A DNA stretch of 64,000 bases from NCBI GenBank assembly GCA_038748065.1, contig JBCDJG010000002.1:62001-126000 (forward strand), given 5' to 3'. Below the pieces are notes generated by a model, which had not been told where the DNA came from, did no database searches, and saw only the letters and a list, made by a program, of their open reading frames with translations. The DNA comes from JBCDJG01 sp038748065 (GTDB lineage: Bacteria; Pseudomonadota; Gammaproteobacteria; Pseudomonadales; Halieaceae). Every line of letters begins with the position of its first letter. Positions within the stretch are counted from its first letter, which is position 1. Of this stretch, positions 1 through 9,047 are shown piece by piece. The position numbers and the translations under genes were made by a program.

Positions 1-30
1 GCTACTCAACTGCGCATTGAAGGCCTGTGA
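1..30 (+). CDS. C-terminal end of an upstream gene (partial)
   Basis: The first bases read as an open frame ending in TGA at 28-30, which overlaps the ATG of the guanine deaminase gene by one base (TGATG). The nine visible residues (ATQLRIEGL) are too few to identify a family. The tight coupling suggests the upstream gene belongs to the same purine-catabolism operon, where xanthine dehydrogenase genes would be a natural neighbour; that is inference only. Confidence 0.4.
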   Translation, partial: ATQLRIEGL

Positions 31-1331
31 TGGAAGCGTATCGCGGCTCCGTCCTGCATTTTCTGGAAGATCCTGATCAGTGTGTTGAGGCTGAAAGCTA
101 CGCGTATTTTGAGGACGGCTTACTGCTGGTAGAGCACGGGCAGGTGGTGGCCGCCGGCAGTTACGAGGAGCTTCACGCTCAACTGCCTACAGGACTAAGC
201 CCCGTAGACTACAGTGGCCAGCTGATCCTGCCGGGCTTTGTTGACAACCATATTCACTACCCGCAAACAGAGATGATCGCCGCCTACGGCGAGAAGTTGC
301 TGCAGTGGCTGGAGACCTACACTTTTCCCACGGAGTCGCAGTTCAGCGACTTTGAATACGCGTCTGCGATCGCTGAGCGCTTTCTAGACACGCTGCTGGC
401 CAACGGCACTACAACGGCGATGGTCTATGGCACCGTACACCCGCAATCTGTGGACGCCTTCTTCGAAGCCTGTGAGAAGCGCGATTTGCGCATGATTGCC
501 GGCAAGCCAATGATGGATCGTAACTCGCCTGATTACATTCTTGATACAGCGCAGAGCAGTTACGACGACAGCAAGGCGCTCATTGAGCGTTGGCACAAGC
601 GAGGGCGCCTCGCCTATGCGGTAACGCCGCGTTTTGCCCCCAGTTCATCGCCCGAGCAGCTGGCGCTCGCGGGTAAACTGCTGGAAGAGTACCCCGACGT
701 TTATATGCAGACGCATATTGCAGAGAATACGGATGAAGTCGCCTGGGTGGCGGAGCTCTTTCCCGAAGCGCAGAACTACCTGGATACTTACGATCGCGTT
801 GGGCTGCTCGGTCCGCGTAGCGTTTTTGCGCACTGCATTCACCTGCAGGATGCGGAGTGGCAGAGACTGGCTGAGACGAATTCCAGAATCGCCTTTTGCG
901 CGGCCTCCAACCTCTTTCTTGGCAGTGGATTGTTTAAGCTGGAACGTGCAGTGCAAGAAGGTGTTTGCGTGGGCATGGGCACAGATGTGGGTGGTGGCAA
1001 TACCTTTTCGACGCTGCAGAACCTGGCGGATGCTTACAAAATTCAGCAGCTCAATGACTATAGGCTGACGCCCTTTAAAGCGTTCTACCTGGCGACGCTG
1101 GGCGGTGCCCGCAGTCTCGATTGCGATAAAGTGATCGGCAACTTCCTGCCCGGCAAGGAGGCGGATTTTGTGGTGCTGGATAGGGCCGCGACTGATTTTC
1201 TGGCGTTTCGTATGGCGCACTGCAAGAGTCTGTTGGAGGAGCTCTTCGTGTTGGTCACACTTGGAGATGATCGCGCGGTGCGTGCGACCTACGCGGCCGG
1301 GCGCTGCGTACATGAACGAGGCAGGGAGTGA
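30..1331 (+). CDS. guaD: Guanine deaminase
   Basis: Zinc-dependent amidohydrolase that deaminates guanine to xanthine in the cytoplasm. The family hallmark GFVDNHIHYPQ carries the metal-binding His pair at about residues 74 and 76. It is followed by the guanine-deaminase-type segment YGEKLLQWLETYTFP, a later QTHIAE histidine motif, an FAHCIHL motif and the GMGTDVGGG aspartate motif. The length of 433 residues is normal. The ATG at 30 is preferred because it overlaps the stop of the upstream frame; a GTG lies one codon earlier at 27. The gene is followed 18 bp later by puuD and then a TetR regulator, so guanine breakdown to urate oxidation products is probably co-transcribed. Confidence 0.93.
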   Translation: MEAYRGSVLHFLEDPDQCVEAESYAYFEDGLLLVEHGQVVAAGSYEELHAQLPTGLSPVDYSGQLILPGFVDNHIHYPQTEMIAAYGEKLLQWLETYTFPTESQFSDFEYASAIAERFLDTLLANGTTTAMVYGTVHPQSVDAFFEACEKRDLRMIAGKPMMDRNSPDYILDTAQSSYDDSKALIERWHKRGRLAYAVTPRFAPSSSPEQLALAGKLLEEYPDVYMQTHIAENTDEVAWVAELFPEAQNYLDTYDRVGLLGPRSVFAHCIHLQDAEWQRLAETNSRIAFCAASNLFLGSGLFKLERAVQEGVCVGMGTDVGGGNTFSTLQNLADAYKIQQLNDYRLTPFKAFYLATLGGARSLDCDKVIGNFLPGKEADFVVLDRAATDFLAFRMAHCKSLLEELFVLVTLGDDRAVRATYAAGRCVHERGRE

Positions 1332-1349
1332 GGTAGGGGTGTAAGCGGT

Positions 1350-2549
1350 ATGGATGCATACGTACTTGATTGGCTACAGCTGATTTTTCGCTGGTTGCAT
1401 GTGATTACGGGGGTCGCCTGGATCGGCGCCTCCTTTTACTTTGTGTGGTTGGACAACCACCTCGAGGAACCGCCTGTCTGGAAGAAAGACAAGGGCATCA
1501 AGGGCGACCTCTGGGCGATACACGGCGGCGGTATCTATGAGGTCGGCAAGTACCAGCATGCGCCAGAAAAAATGCCAGAGACCCTGCACTGGTTCAAGTG
1601 GGAGGCCTACACCACGTGGCTAACCGGAATGGTGTTGATGATACTCATGTATTACATTGGCGCCGAAGCCTATCTGATCGACCCGCGCGTCGCTGAGCTG
1701 TCGAAGTGGCAGGCTATCAGCATCGGTGTTGGTGCCCTGGTGCTTGGCTGGGTTCTCTACGAAGTGCTTTGCGCCTCGCCACTCTCCAGTAATGGCTATG
1801 CAGTTGGCGCAGGGTTACTGATCTTTGCAGTGATCTTCGCCTACGGCTTTACCCACCTGTTCAGCGGCCGCGGTGCTTTCATTCACATGGGAGCCGTGAT
1901 CGGCACCATAATGGCGGGGAACGTATTCCGGGTCATTATTCCCTCGCAGAAAGCGCTGGTGGCGGCGATCGATTCTGGCACGGCACCGGACCCGGCCTGG
2001 GGCGCCAAGGCCAAGTTACGCTCCACCCACAACAACTACCTGACGCTGCCATTGCTGTTCATTATGATCAGCAACCACTATCCGATGACCTATGCCCACA
2101 GCCATAACTGGCTGGTACTGCTGGCTATTATTGCGATCACCGCGTTTGCGCGGCACTACTTTAACCTCGCTCACCGGGGGATAAAGCGCCCCTCAATTCT
2201 TGTGGCGTCAAGCGTTGCCGCGGGCGTGCTGGCCTGGGTCATCATGCCGCGGCCCGTGTCGACACCGGAGTCTGCACAACCCGTGGCAGTAAACGTTGTA
2301 GAGGTTCAGACGATTCTCACAACACACTGTGCGAGCTGCCATGCGGAATCACCTACCGATGACGTATTCCAGGTGGCACCGGGCGGGGTGATTATCGAGA
2401 GCCTTGCAGATATGCAGCAGTGGGCGCAGCGTATCAAGGCGCGGTCAGTCGACTCCCACGATATGCCCTTCCTCAACAAGACCGGTATGACGGATGAAGA
2501 GCGGGCTTTAGTTGGCGCCTGGGTCGATGCCGGGGCGCCGGGCGCATGA
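1350..2549 (+). CDS. puuD: Membrane urate hydroxylase (PuuD-type) with C-terminal cytochrome c domain
   Basis: PuuD-family proteins oxidise urate to 5-hydroxyisourate at the inner membrane and pass electrons to the respiratory chain instead of making peroxide. The first ~300 residues have several hydrophobic helices and family features such as the N-terminal LHVITGVAWIGASFYFVWLD region. The C-terminal ~90 residues form a class I cytochrome c domain with the haem motif C327-A-S-C-H331 and a possible axial Met in DMPFL. The full length of 399 residues is typical. It sits between guaD and a RutR-like regulator whose start overlaps its stop (ATGA). No xanthine dehydrogenase, HIU hydrolase or OHCU decarboxylase gene is visible here. 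Confidence 0.92.
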   Translation: MDAYVLDWLQLIFRWLHVITGVAWIGASFYFVWLDNHLEEPPVWKKDKGIKGDLWAIHGGGIYEVGKYQHAPEKMPETLHWFKWEAYTTWLTGMVLMILMYYIGAEAYLIDPRVAELSKWQAISIGVGALVLGWVLYEVLCASPLSSNGYAVGAGLLIFAVIFAYGFTHLFSGRGAFIHMGAVIGTIMAGNVFRVIIPSQKALVAAIDSGTAPDPAWGAKAKLRSTHNNYLTLPLLFIMISNHYPMTYAHSHNWLVLLAIIAITAFARHYFNLAHRGIKRPSILVASSVAAGVLAWVIMPRPVSTPESAQPVAVNVVEVQTILTTHCASCHAESPTDDVFQVAPGGVIIESLADMQQWAQRIKARSVDSHDMPFLNKTGMTDEERALVGAWVDAGAPGA

Positions 2550-3178
2550 CGGCGCGTGCTTCCTACCGAGTGGGTCGTATTCGCCGCGATAACGAAGCTG
2601 CCATTCTCGCTGCCGCGGAACGAGAGTTTGGGGAGCGCGGCTTCAGTGGCGCCGCCATTGGGCGTATTGCCGAAGCGGCGGGTGTGCCGCGCAGCAATGT
2701 GCATTACTACTTCAGTTCTAAAGAGGAGCTTTACAGCACGCTGCTGACGGAAGTCGTGGACCGCTGGAACGCTTCCTTTCCGCCGATTACGGCCGATGAT
2801 GATCCTGCGGAGGCGCTGGAAACCTACATCCGCGCCAAGCTGGAGTTTTCTCGCACGAATCCCGAGGCCTCGAAAATTTTCGCCAGCGAAGTGCTGCGGG
2901 GTGCGCCACTTCTGGGCGATTACCTGGGCAGTAGCACGCGGGATTGGCTGAGTGGTAAGACCAGGGTGATTCGCTCATGGATTCGGCAGGGAAAGATGGA
3001 TGCCGTTGATCCCTACTACCTGATTTTCATGATCTGGAGCACGACTCAGCACTACGCCGATTTTGACGAGCAGGTGCGACTCGTAACGGGCAAGGATGCT
3101 TTAGCCAAGCGTGATTACGACAAGGTGGCGCGAACGGTGACGCATATTATTCTCAAGGGTTGTGGGTTGAGGGCCTGA
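2546..3178 (+). CDS. TetR-family transcriptional regulator, RutR-like
   Basis: A 210-residue DNA-binding repressor-type protein. Residues ~15-65 form the TetR helix-turn-helix (AAEREFGERGFSGAAIGRIA, then GVPRSNVHYYFSSKEELY). The remainder matches the look of the RutR/YcdC C-terminal domain, including SKIFASEVLRGAP and MIWSTTQHYADF. RutR family members sense pyrimidines or purines and regulate nucleobase use. The ATG overlaps the puuD stop by 4 bp, so it is likely co-transcribed with guaD-puuD and may control the operon; the ligand and operator are not visible. A purine-catabolism regulator is an inference from context. Confidence 0.85.
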   Translation: MTARASYRVGRIRRDNEAAILAAAEREFGERGFSGAAIGRIAEAAGVPRSNVHYYFSSKEELYSTLLTEVVDRWNASFPPITADDDPAEALETYIRAKLEFSRTNPEASKIFASEVLRGAPLLGDYLGSSTRDWLSGKTRVIRSWIRQGKMDAVDPYYLIFMIWSTTQHYADFDEQVRLVTGKDALAKRDYDKVARTVTHIILKGCGLRA

Positions 3179-3285
3179 AGTGCTGCGGCGGTATATAAAG
3201 TCGTGACGGGGTGCACAAGGAACGCCTTGATTCTCGATTGTTGTAAATTAAACTTGAATCAGGCTACCACTCAGGGACGCCTCGG

Positions 3286-3381
3286 TTGACCGGGGTGTCA
3301 AAGAAGAAGAAAAAGGAAGAGAGAAAGAAGAAAAAGAAGCAAACGAAAGAGAAAAAGAAAAACCAAAAGAAGAAAAACTGA
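3286..3381 (+). other. Purine-rich leader, readable as a lysine-rich mini-ORF
   Basis: From 3301 to 3378 the + strand is almost purely A and G. In the frame that ends with TGA at 3379-3381 it encodes 26 codons, 17 of them Lys. TTG (3286) and GTG (3295) are the only nearby start-like codons and neither has a convincing ribosome-binding site. A purine-only tract cannot contain T and therefore cannot contain a stop, so the open frame by itself is weak evidence of coding. The tract ends 3 bp before the ATG of the secreted hydrolase gene. It could serve as an A-rich translation-enhancing 5' UTR, a leader peptide, or a triplex-prone element. Confidence 0.3.
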
Positions 3382-3383
3382 CC

Positions 3384-5813
3384 ATGAAAAAAGCCCTGCT
3401 TAAAGCCACGCTGATGTGGATCGGGATGGCGCTGGCCGTCTCGACTTGGGGCGCAGACTCCATAGGAAGCAATTCGGATGCGCCAACGCAGGTGGCCTCT
3501 GCCAGCCTCGAGAGCGATCAGGAAGCGTTCCTGAAATGGTGGCTCAGCCGGGGCAAAGGTGCTTTTGCGGCGCCAGCCTCTCCCCTCACGGGAAGTTTTA
3601 CCGTCGCGCCGTCTGCTCCCGAGCTTGAGACGCAGTCCTTTACCGTCGCTGAGAATGGCGATTTCGTGTGGACCTATTTCTCGTCTTTGTCCGAGACCCC
3701 GGGAACGCCCATCGTGGTCACCGGAACCTTTGATAGTGAAGGGAAAGCCTCCGTCACGGTGGGAGACATTCAGTACGATCTGTTCTCACAGAACGATGAT
3801 GCCATAATCATCGATATCACTACGCCTGATGGCCTCTTCACCTGGTTTGGCGGCCGCGAGGGCAGCACCATCCATGCGATGACAGGCGACTACACTCCCC
3901 TGAACGATGCCAAAGGGACGGAAACCAACCGTCTGCTGGTTGGCCCTACAGGAGATGTGCTCTGGGATTTTGTGGGGCAGGGCTTTCCTTTTACCCTGGA
4001 GGGCCAGTTGCAGCCCGATAACACAGTGCTGTGGGAGGATTTCCTCGGCTTTGATATCAAGATTGCTTTCGGTGTCCCGTCCTACGGCCATTTCTACATT
4101 GAGATTCAGCCAATCGGCGGAAGCCCGGCGGGATACTCCTTCGGAGCCATGAGTTTTCTTGCTACTAACCCCTATTACCTGGGTCTCTATACGCCCGGTG
4201 GCCCGGTAAGCGGCTTTGACAGCTTCAGCAGCAGCTACTTCTTCGCCGATAACGCGGGCAACTACACCTGGCGCTACTCGGCGATGCCATCGGGCAGCGG
4301 AGCTCCCTCCACGGGCGTATCCACCCGCGAACACTCGGGCACGCTTGTCGACAATTTTGACGCCTTCACCGACGCTACGCTCGGGCTGGATTTTCAGATC
4401 GAGGCGCTGGGCAGTGGCGTTTTCCTGATCAGTATCTTTGACGGCAACGACGGGATTACCCTCCTGGGCCAGCTTCCTGGTGTGAGGCAGAGCGATACAA
4501 CGTCGAGCTTCGCGGGTGTCTTTGAACTCGAAGACGTACCCGGAGTTACCACGAAAACCCTGTCTGTTGATGCCGACGGTGTGATCAGATGGGTATTCTG
4601 GAATGCAGTGCCGGCTTCCGGCGACCTCTTCACAGTGGGAGGCGGCCTTGATGGCAATGGCGAGGTGACCGACGGCAGCTTCCTGCCCGCTTTCAACTTT
4701 GAATTCAGTATGCAGGGTTCAGATCACGGTACTCTGGCAATTACGGCAAGCCCAGAACCCGCTGTTGATTATGCGTTCACCCGCTTAAATGCACCGCCGC
4801 CTGTGCCAGCGCCGGTGCCCAAAGACGTTATCGGAAAAATGGGTGGCGCGGCTTGCGAGGCGCTAGAGCTCGGCGATGCGCCGGATACGTCGCCTTTCGC
4901 CTTGCAGGACCCGACGGGCGACACCTTCTATGGCGATCTGGTCTACGGTCCCGGTGTGCGGCAGCGACTGGATTTATTCCTGCCGAGTGCTTCTGCACCC
5001 ACGAGCTTGTTGATCTATATCCACGGTGGCGGCTTTGTTGGTGGTGACAAATCGAACTACTACGAAAACGACGGCGAGCTGATCAATGGCTGGTTGTCCA
5101 ATGGCATTGCCGTTGCATCAATCAACTATACCTTCCTGGGTGCAAACGATAGCGTCATCGACTCCCTGACCAGTTCGGCGCGGGCGCTGCAGTATCTACG
5201 TTGCCACTCGAGTAAGTTTAATATCGACCCGAATCGCGTTGTGCTAAGCGGTGGCTCAGCCGGGGCGGGCACCTCTCTCTGGCTGGGGAATCACGACGAT
5301 GTCGCCCTGTTGGGTAACGCGGATCCGGTTCTAGAACAGTCAACGCGAGTGCTCGCGACCGCACCGGGTGGAACCCAGGCAACCTACGACATCCTGGATT
5401 GGGAAATCTTCCTGCTGCCCGCATTGACGGAGTTTGTCACTACAGGCCAGATTAACAGTACCGACCCCGAGGATTGGGTTGGCGGGCAGATTTTCGGTTT
5501 CTACGGCGCAGCGAGCTACAGCGAGCTCCTCGCCGAGCCCTATCTTAGCTACCGTGAAAACGTAGATATGCTCGCCCTGATGGATGCCAACGACGCGCCC
5601 TTCTGCGTTGGCAACGGCGGCCCCGCCAGCATCGACTTCAACGACTTCCCTTCTTGGGACAACCTGCATGACCCGCTGCACGCCAAAGCACTGCGTGATC
5701 GAGCCCTGGAAGTTGGGCTTGAGCACAGGGCCTATGCCGACGGCTATTTCTTTACGTATTCCGACCCCAGTGGCGAGAACTGTTTCGATTTCATGATGCG
5801 GTATTTGCAGTAG
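3384..5813 (+). CDS. Secreted multi-repeat protein with C-terminal alpha/beta hydrolase domain
   Basis: A large exported protein of 809 residues. Residues 1-24 are a signal peptide (MKKALLKATLMWIGMALAVS, then TWGA). Residues ~60-475 look like about four beta-rich repeats of roughly 100 residues with recurring 'sVdadG-x-(I/F)-x-W-x-(F/Y)' patterns, for example ENGDFVWTYFSS, TGDVLWDFVG, NAGNYTWRYSA and DADGVIRWVFWN. From ~490 on comes an esterase/lipase-type alpha/beta hydrolase with the oxyanion motif IHGGGFVGG (~residue 546) and the nucleophile elbow GGSAGAG (~residue 622). I could not assign the catalytic His with confidence near the C terminus. I do not recognise the repeat domain. Likely a periplasmic or extracellular carboxylesterase-like enzyme with a binding module; substrate unknown. 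Confidence 0.75.
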   Translation: MKKALLKATLMWIGMALAVSTWGADSIGSNSDAPTQVASASLESDQEAFLKWWLSRGKGAFAAPASPLTGSFTVAPSAPELETQSFTVAENGDFVWTYFSSLSETPGTPIVVTGTFDSEGKASVTVGDIQYDLFSQNDDAIIIDITTPDGLFTWFGGREGSTIHAMTGDYTPLNDAKGTETNRLLVGPTGDVLWDFVGQGFPFTLEGQLQPDNTVLWEDFLGFDIKIAFGVPSYGHFYIEIQPIGGSPAGYSFGAMSFLATNPYYLGLYTPGGPVSGFDSFSSSYFFADNAGNYTWRYSAMPSGSGAPSTGVSTREHSGTLVDNFDAFTDATLGLDFQIEALGSGVFLISIFDGNDGITLLGQLPGVRQSDTTSSFAGVFELEDVPGVTTKTLSVDADGVIRWVFWNAVPASGDLFTVGGGLDGNGEVTDGSFLPAFNFEFSMQGSDHGTLAITASPEPAVDYAFTRLNAPPPVPAPVPKDVIGKMGGAACEALELGDAPDTSPFALQDPTGDTFYGDLVYGPGVRQRLDLFLPSASAPTSLLIYIHGGGFVGGDKSNYYENDGELINGWLSNGIAVASINYTFLGANDSVIDSLTSSARALQYLRCHSSKFNIDPNRVVLSGGSAGAGTSLWLGNHDDVALLGNADPVLEQSTRVLATAPGGTQATYDILDWEIFLLPALTEFVTTGQINSTDPEDWVGGQIFGFYGAASYSELLAEPYLSYRENVDMLALMDANDAPFCVGNGGPASIDFNDFPSWDNLHDPLHAKALRDRALEVGLEHRAYADGYFFTYSDPSGENCFDFMMRYLQ

Positions 5814-5909
5814 CTTGGCATGTCGTAGCACGCTGATATTTGCCCCGGCAGTCGCTCCTTTTTCTGGATGGAGGCTGATCGAAGAGCCTGCTACATGGGA
5901 ACGAAAGAC

Positions 5910-7343
5910 CTACGACGACCACGCGCTGATTGGCGGCGTCCGGCCTTTCCATGGTCTGGCCTGCTCTAACTGGGCGGCCAATCTGAACAGTGTCGCCTCA
6001 TCGCCGAAGCCCGCGGTAAAGTGGGTTCCGATTGGCATGCTTTGATCGCTCCAGAATAGAGGCACCGTCATGGCGGGATTGCCGGTGATATTTGCCAGGG
6101 GTGTGAATGGCACGAAATCAAACCATCGCTGTAGGTAGCGCTCAGCGTCTGGGTCGTCCGTGTAGATAAAGCCATTCGGAACGGGCGGTGAAGCCAGCGT
6201 CGGCGACAGCAACACATCGTATTCTTGCCAGAAGCCTGAAACCTGTCGCGCGAGACCGGTAAAGCTCTCCAGGATCTCAAGCAATTGAGTCGCGCTTAAC
6301 TGGCTGCCGCGCCTCGCCAGTTCCAGGGTTGAAGCTTCTACATTGCTGGAGTCTGCTGTTCGGCCGAAATGCCGCTCGAAGTCAGAAATACCAAAGGCCA
6401 GGTGTGCACAGAGCAGATTGCCAATGTTTCTGCGCATGGACTCACCGTCGAAATCTGGTGAGGCCTCAGACACGTCGTGTCCGAGTGACTCGCACAACCT
6501 CGCGGTATCTTCCATGGCAGCGACGCAATGAGGATCTATGGTGCAATCAAAGGGCGGCCTGGCGGAGAAGGCGATTCTCAGTTGGCCCGGTTGACGCTGC
6601 GTTTCTTCAAGCCATGGCCGCTGCTTTGCCGGTGCTGCATAGTAGTCACCAGCCTGCGGCGTGTCCGTTAGGTCCAAGAGCGCTGCACTATCCCTCACTG
6701 ATCGTGTGATGGCGTGTTCAATTACGAGACCGTTCCAGTATTCGCCGCCATCTGGCGCGGTCGATACACGCGCGCGAGTTGGTTTCAAGCCGAATACGCC
6801 ACAGCATGATGCAGGTATTCGAATTGAGCCTGCGCCATCGTTACTGTACGCAAAGGGAACAATGCCTGAAGCGACCGCCGCTGCTGAGCCACCGCTTGAG
6901 CCCCCGGTGTTGTGGGCGAGGTTCCACGGATTGTTTGCAGGCCCGGTATGACGTGACTCAGACGTCACGCTCGCCCCTAGCTCGGGCAGGTTCGCTTTGC
7001 CGATAATCTGGCAACCGGCACTACGATAGGCTTGTACCAGCCAGCTATCGTGCTGTCTAACGAAGCCCGCACCCAGAGCGCTGGCGTGGTCGCAGGGGAC
7101 GCCGGCGCATGATATATACTCGTCTTTAAGCACCATAGGCACGCCGCAGAATGGACCCGGCTCAAGCCCCGCCGTAGCCATCTTTCTGGCCTCTTCCTCC
7201 ATTGGCCTGACTATCGCGTTCAGGCTGGGGTTGAGGGCATCGATCAAAGCGAAGGCCGAATCGAGAATCTCCAGGGGACTGACCTGGCCCGCCTTGACCA
7301 GCTGAGCCAGACCGAGACCGTCGTAGTTCCAATAATCGAACAT
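5910..7343 (-). CDS. Amidase (amidase-signature family)
   Basis: Hydrolyses a carboxamide bond. The Ser-cisSer-Lys apparatus is visible: Lys73 in GVPMVLKDE, the Gly/Ser-rich signature GGSSGGSAAA at 147-156 with the cis-Ser, and nucleophile Ser173 in DGAGSIRIPAS. The 477-residue length is normal, and no signal peptide is seen, so it should act in the cytoplasm. It is the last gene of a minus-strand run (serine hydrolase, M28-like protein, amidase) with only 3 bp to the upstream stop. The substrate is unknown; the neighbouring peptide transporter and other amide hydrolases suggest a small imported amide or peptide. Confidence 0.9.
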   Translation of the reverse strand: MFDYWNYDGLGLAQLVKAGQVSPLEILDSAFALIDALNPSLNAIVRPMEEEARKMATAGLEPGPFCGVPMVLKDEYISCAGVPCDHASALGAGFVRQHDSWLVQAYRSAGCQIIGKANLPELGASVTSESRHTGPANNPWNLAHNTGGSSGGSAAAVASGIVPFAYSNDGAGSIRIPASCCGVFGLKPTRARVSTAPDGGEYWNGLVIEHAITRSVRDSAALLDLTDTPQAGDYYAAPAKQRPWLEETQRQPGQLRIAFSARPPFDCTIDPHCVAAMEDTARLCESLGHDVSEASPDFDGESMRRNIGNLLCAHLAFGISDFERHFGRTADSSNVEASTLELARRGSQLSATQLLEILESFTGLARQVSGFWQEYDVLLSPTLASPPVPNGFIYTDDPDAERYLQRWFDFVPFTPLANITGNPAMTVPLFWSDQSMPIGTHFTAGFGDEATLFRLAAQLEQARPWKGRTPPISAWSS

Positions 7344-7346
7344 GCA

Positions 7347-9047
7347 TTAGTCCTCAACTGAGTGGGCGAATTGGGCTTGTTCGAAAGGTGGGAGTGAGCA
7401 GGGCTTGCTTCCCGGTCTCCCTGCTTCTTCGCGCCAGGCGGGATAGGGACCTGCTAGCGTTTCCGTCGATTCAGGTGCTAGCGCTAGCACTGTATCTCCA
7501 ATGGCCAGCAACTGTCGCCACATCCGATCGAAGTCCACAGCCCCCTCGCCAAAAAAGGGTGCCCAGAGCGACCATGGGCCCGAGATGACCGCAAGCGTTG
7601 GGATCATTGCTGAGTGCGTATAGGTGCCAATGCCGCCCATCACGCAGTTCTCGGGGACTGTATCCCCGGGCAGACCGACACCATTAGTAATGACGGTGGC
7701 CTCGAGACGCCTGCGCTCGACGGCCTCTTTGGATGCTGCTAAGAGAGGGCGGTGCTGATCAGCAACTGCCCACGACAGCGGCTCGGCTTTACCGCTGTAG
7801 TGTAGTTCGCGACCGGGGCGTCCGAGGTCTCGTTGCCTTGCGACGATCTCTCGCGTGCCGAGATGCTCTACAACTACGGCCAGTGCCGCGCTCTTGGGCT
7901 GGTCGATCTCGTTTTCGTTTCTGCGTGAGAACTGCTGTAGGTAGCGGAGCGTCCCCTCACGGGACATATGCAGGTGGCCTGAGTTGAATGCAAACTCCAT
8001 CGTTCTTGGCCGACAGCGGAGCGGTAGCGAAGCGAAGTAACGTGCTAGCGAGAGCACGCCCACTGTGCCGTTGTCCTGCACCCAGGTGTTGCCGTCCGTG
8101 TTGGTGATCATCGTAATCACTTCCGGACTCTGGCCCGGCAGTATGCCAAGAATATTGCGTGTGTCAGCCCTGTCGCGCTCTGCAAGCACTGTCAGTTCAG
8201 ACTGAGTCCCCGACCTCGCCAGGGACTTCAGATGCTGCGCCTCGTCCACTCCGATGAAGGCTGCGGGGAGTTGATAGTGGATGCCTTCGTGAGGATCCCA
8301 GTATCCGGCTATTTGCTCGCGCGGCACGTCAAAGGCGAAGAGCAAGCCCGCTACACCGAGGCGCCCTGCTGCGAGTAACTCGTAGTGCAAGGGTTTATCC
8401 GCCAGGTAGGGCCTTTCATATCGCTTGAGCATGCGCCAATACATGTCGCTGGTCATGTGCTGGCTATTGACCATGGCAAGAAGGGCGAGCGGCGGCGCGA
8501 GCATGAAGTCGTTTGCTTTACCTGGGAAGTCTCGCAGCACGACTTTGCCCGCATGGTCTGCCGTAAGCGCTTCGTCCGGAGCCAGATAGACAAGCTCTCC
8601 TTTGACGGATGTGCCCCTGGCGTAGGGCACGGCGCCTGCCACTGGGATGCGCTCACCACCGGCCCGCAAGTCGGCAGCGTGCTCGAGATTTGGTTTCTTG
8701 CCACTGGGCGTGACCGGCTGCCAGCGCTCGATCGAATAGGCATCGCTCGTTACTCGCAAACCCGGTATCGAACGGAGTTCCCGCTCAATCCAGTCAATAG
8801 TCTTCTTGTGCGCGAGACTGCCGGTGGATCTCAGCTCGCCGAAAGCGATCACCTCTGCCATGGCATTGCGTAAATCGCGGCGACTAGCGAAAGCACTCTC
8901 ATCAATAACGGCGGGGCAGCCTTCAGGAAGGTCTGAGCCATACGTCGTTGTGCTGACAAGAAGGCACCCGCTCACCAACGTGAGGCAGGTGATGAGCGAA
9001 GGCAGTGATGCTGCCCGGTTTAGGCTTAGCGCCCGCGGTTGCTTCAT
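7347..9047 (-). CDS. Exported M28-like peptidase homologue with altered metal site
   Basis: A 566-residue envelope protein. The N terminus is hydrophobic with a possible lipobox (LVSGC, Cys28), otherwise a Sec signal ending near TYGS. The layout resembles M28 aminopeptidases with an inserted PA-type domain: a cap region, then ITNTDGNTWVQDNGTVGVL, which parallels the HxD...DN motif, then FAFNSGHLHM and a C-terminal THSAMIPTL. The expected first His reads as Asn (NTD), and the Glu pair after SGH is not evident, so zinc binding and activity are uncertain. Its start overlaps the serine hydrolase stop by one base and it precedes the amidase. It may be an active variant, a binding protein or a pseudo-enzyme. 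Confidence 0.65.
   Translation of the reverse strand: MKQPRALSLNRAASLPSLITCLTLVSGCLLVSTTTYGSDLPEGCPAVIDESAFASRRDLRNAMAEVIAFGELRSTGSLAHKKTIDWIERELRSIPGLRVTSDAYSIERWQPVTPSGKKPNLEHAADLRAGGERIPVAGAVPYARGTSVKGELVYLAPDEALTADHAGKVVLRDFPGKANDFMLAPPLALLAMVNSQHMTSDMYWRMLKRYERPYLADKPLHYELLAAGRLGVAGLLFAFDVPREQIAGYWDPHEGIHYQLPAAFIGVDEAQHLKSLARSGTQSELTVLAERDRADTRNILGILPGQSPEVITMITNTDGNTWVQDNGTVGVLSLARYFASLPLRCRPRTMEFAFNSGHLHMSREGTLRYLQQFSRRNENEIDQPKSAALAVVVEHLGTREIVARQRDLGRPGRELHYSGKAEPLSWAVADQHRPLLAASKEAVERRRLEATVITNGVGLPGDTVPENCVMGGIGTYTHSAMIPTLAVISGPWSLWAPFFGEGAVDFDRMWRQLLAIGDTVLALAPESTETLAGPYPAWREEAGRPGSKPCSLPPFEQAQFAHSVED

Noticed and set aside
3301..3378. Purine tract considered as a CRISPR or tandem repeat array
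   Set aside because: No regular repeat unit or spacer pattern is present.
3248..3472. Minus-strand open frame rich in Ser and Phe
   Set aside because: It is the complement of the purine tract; its composition is explained by TTC/TCT runs and it has no family signal.
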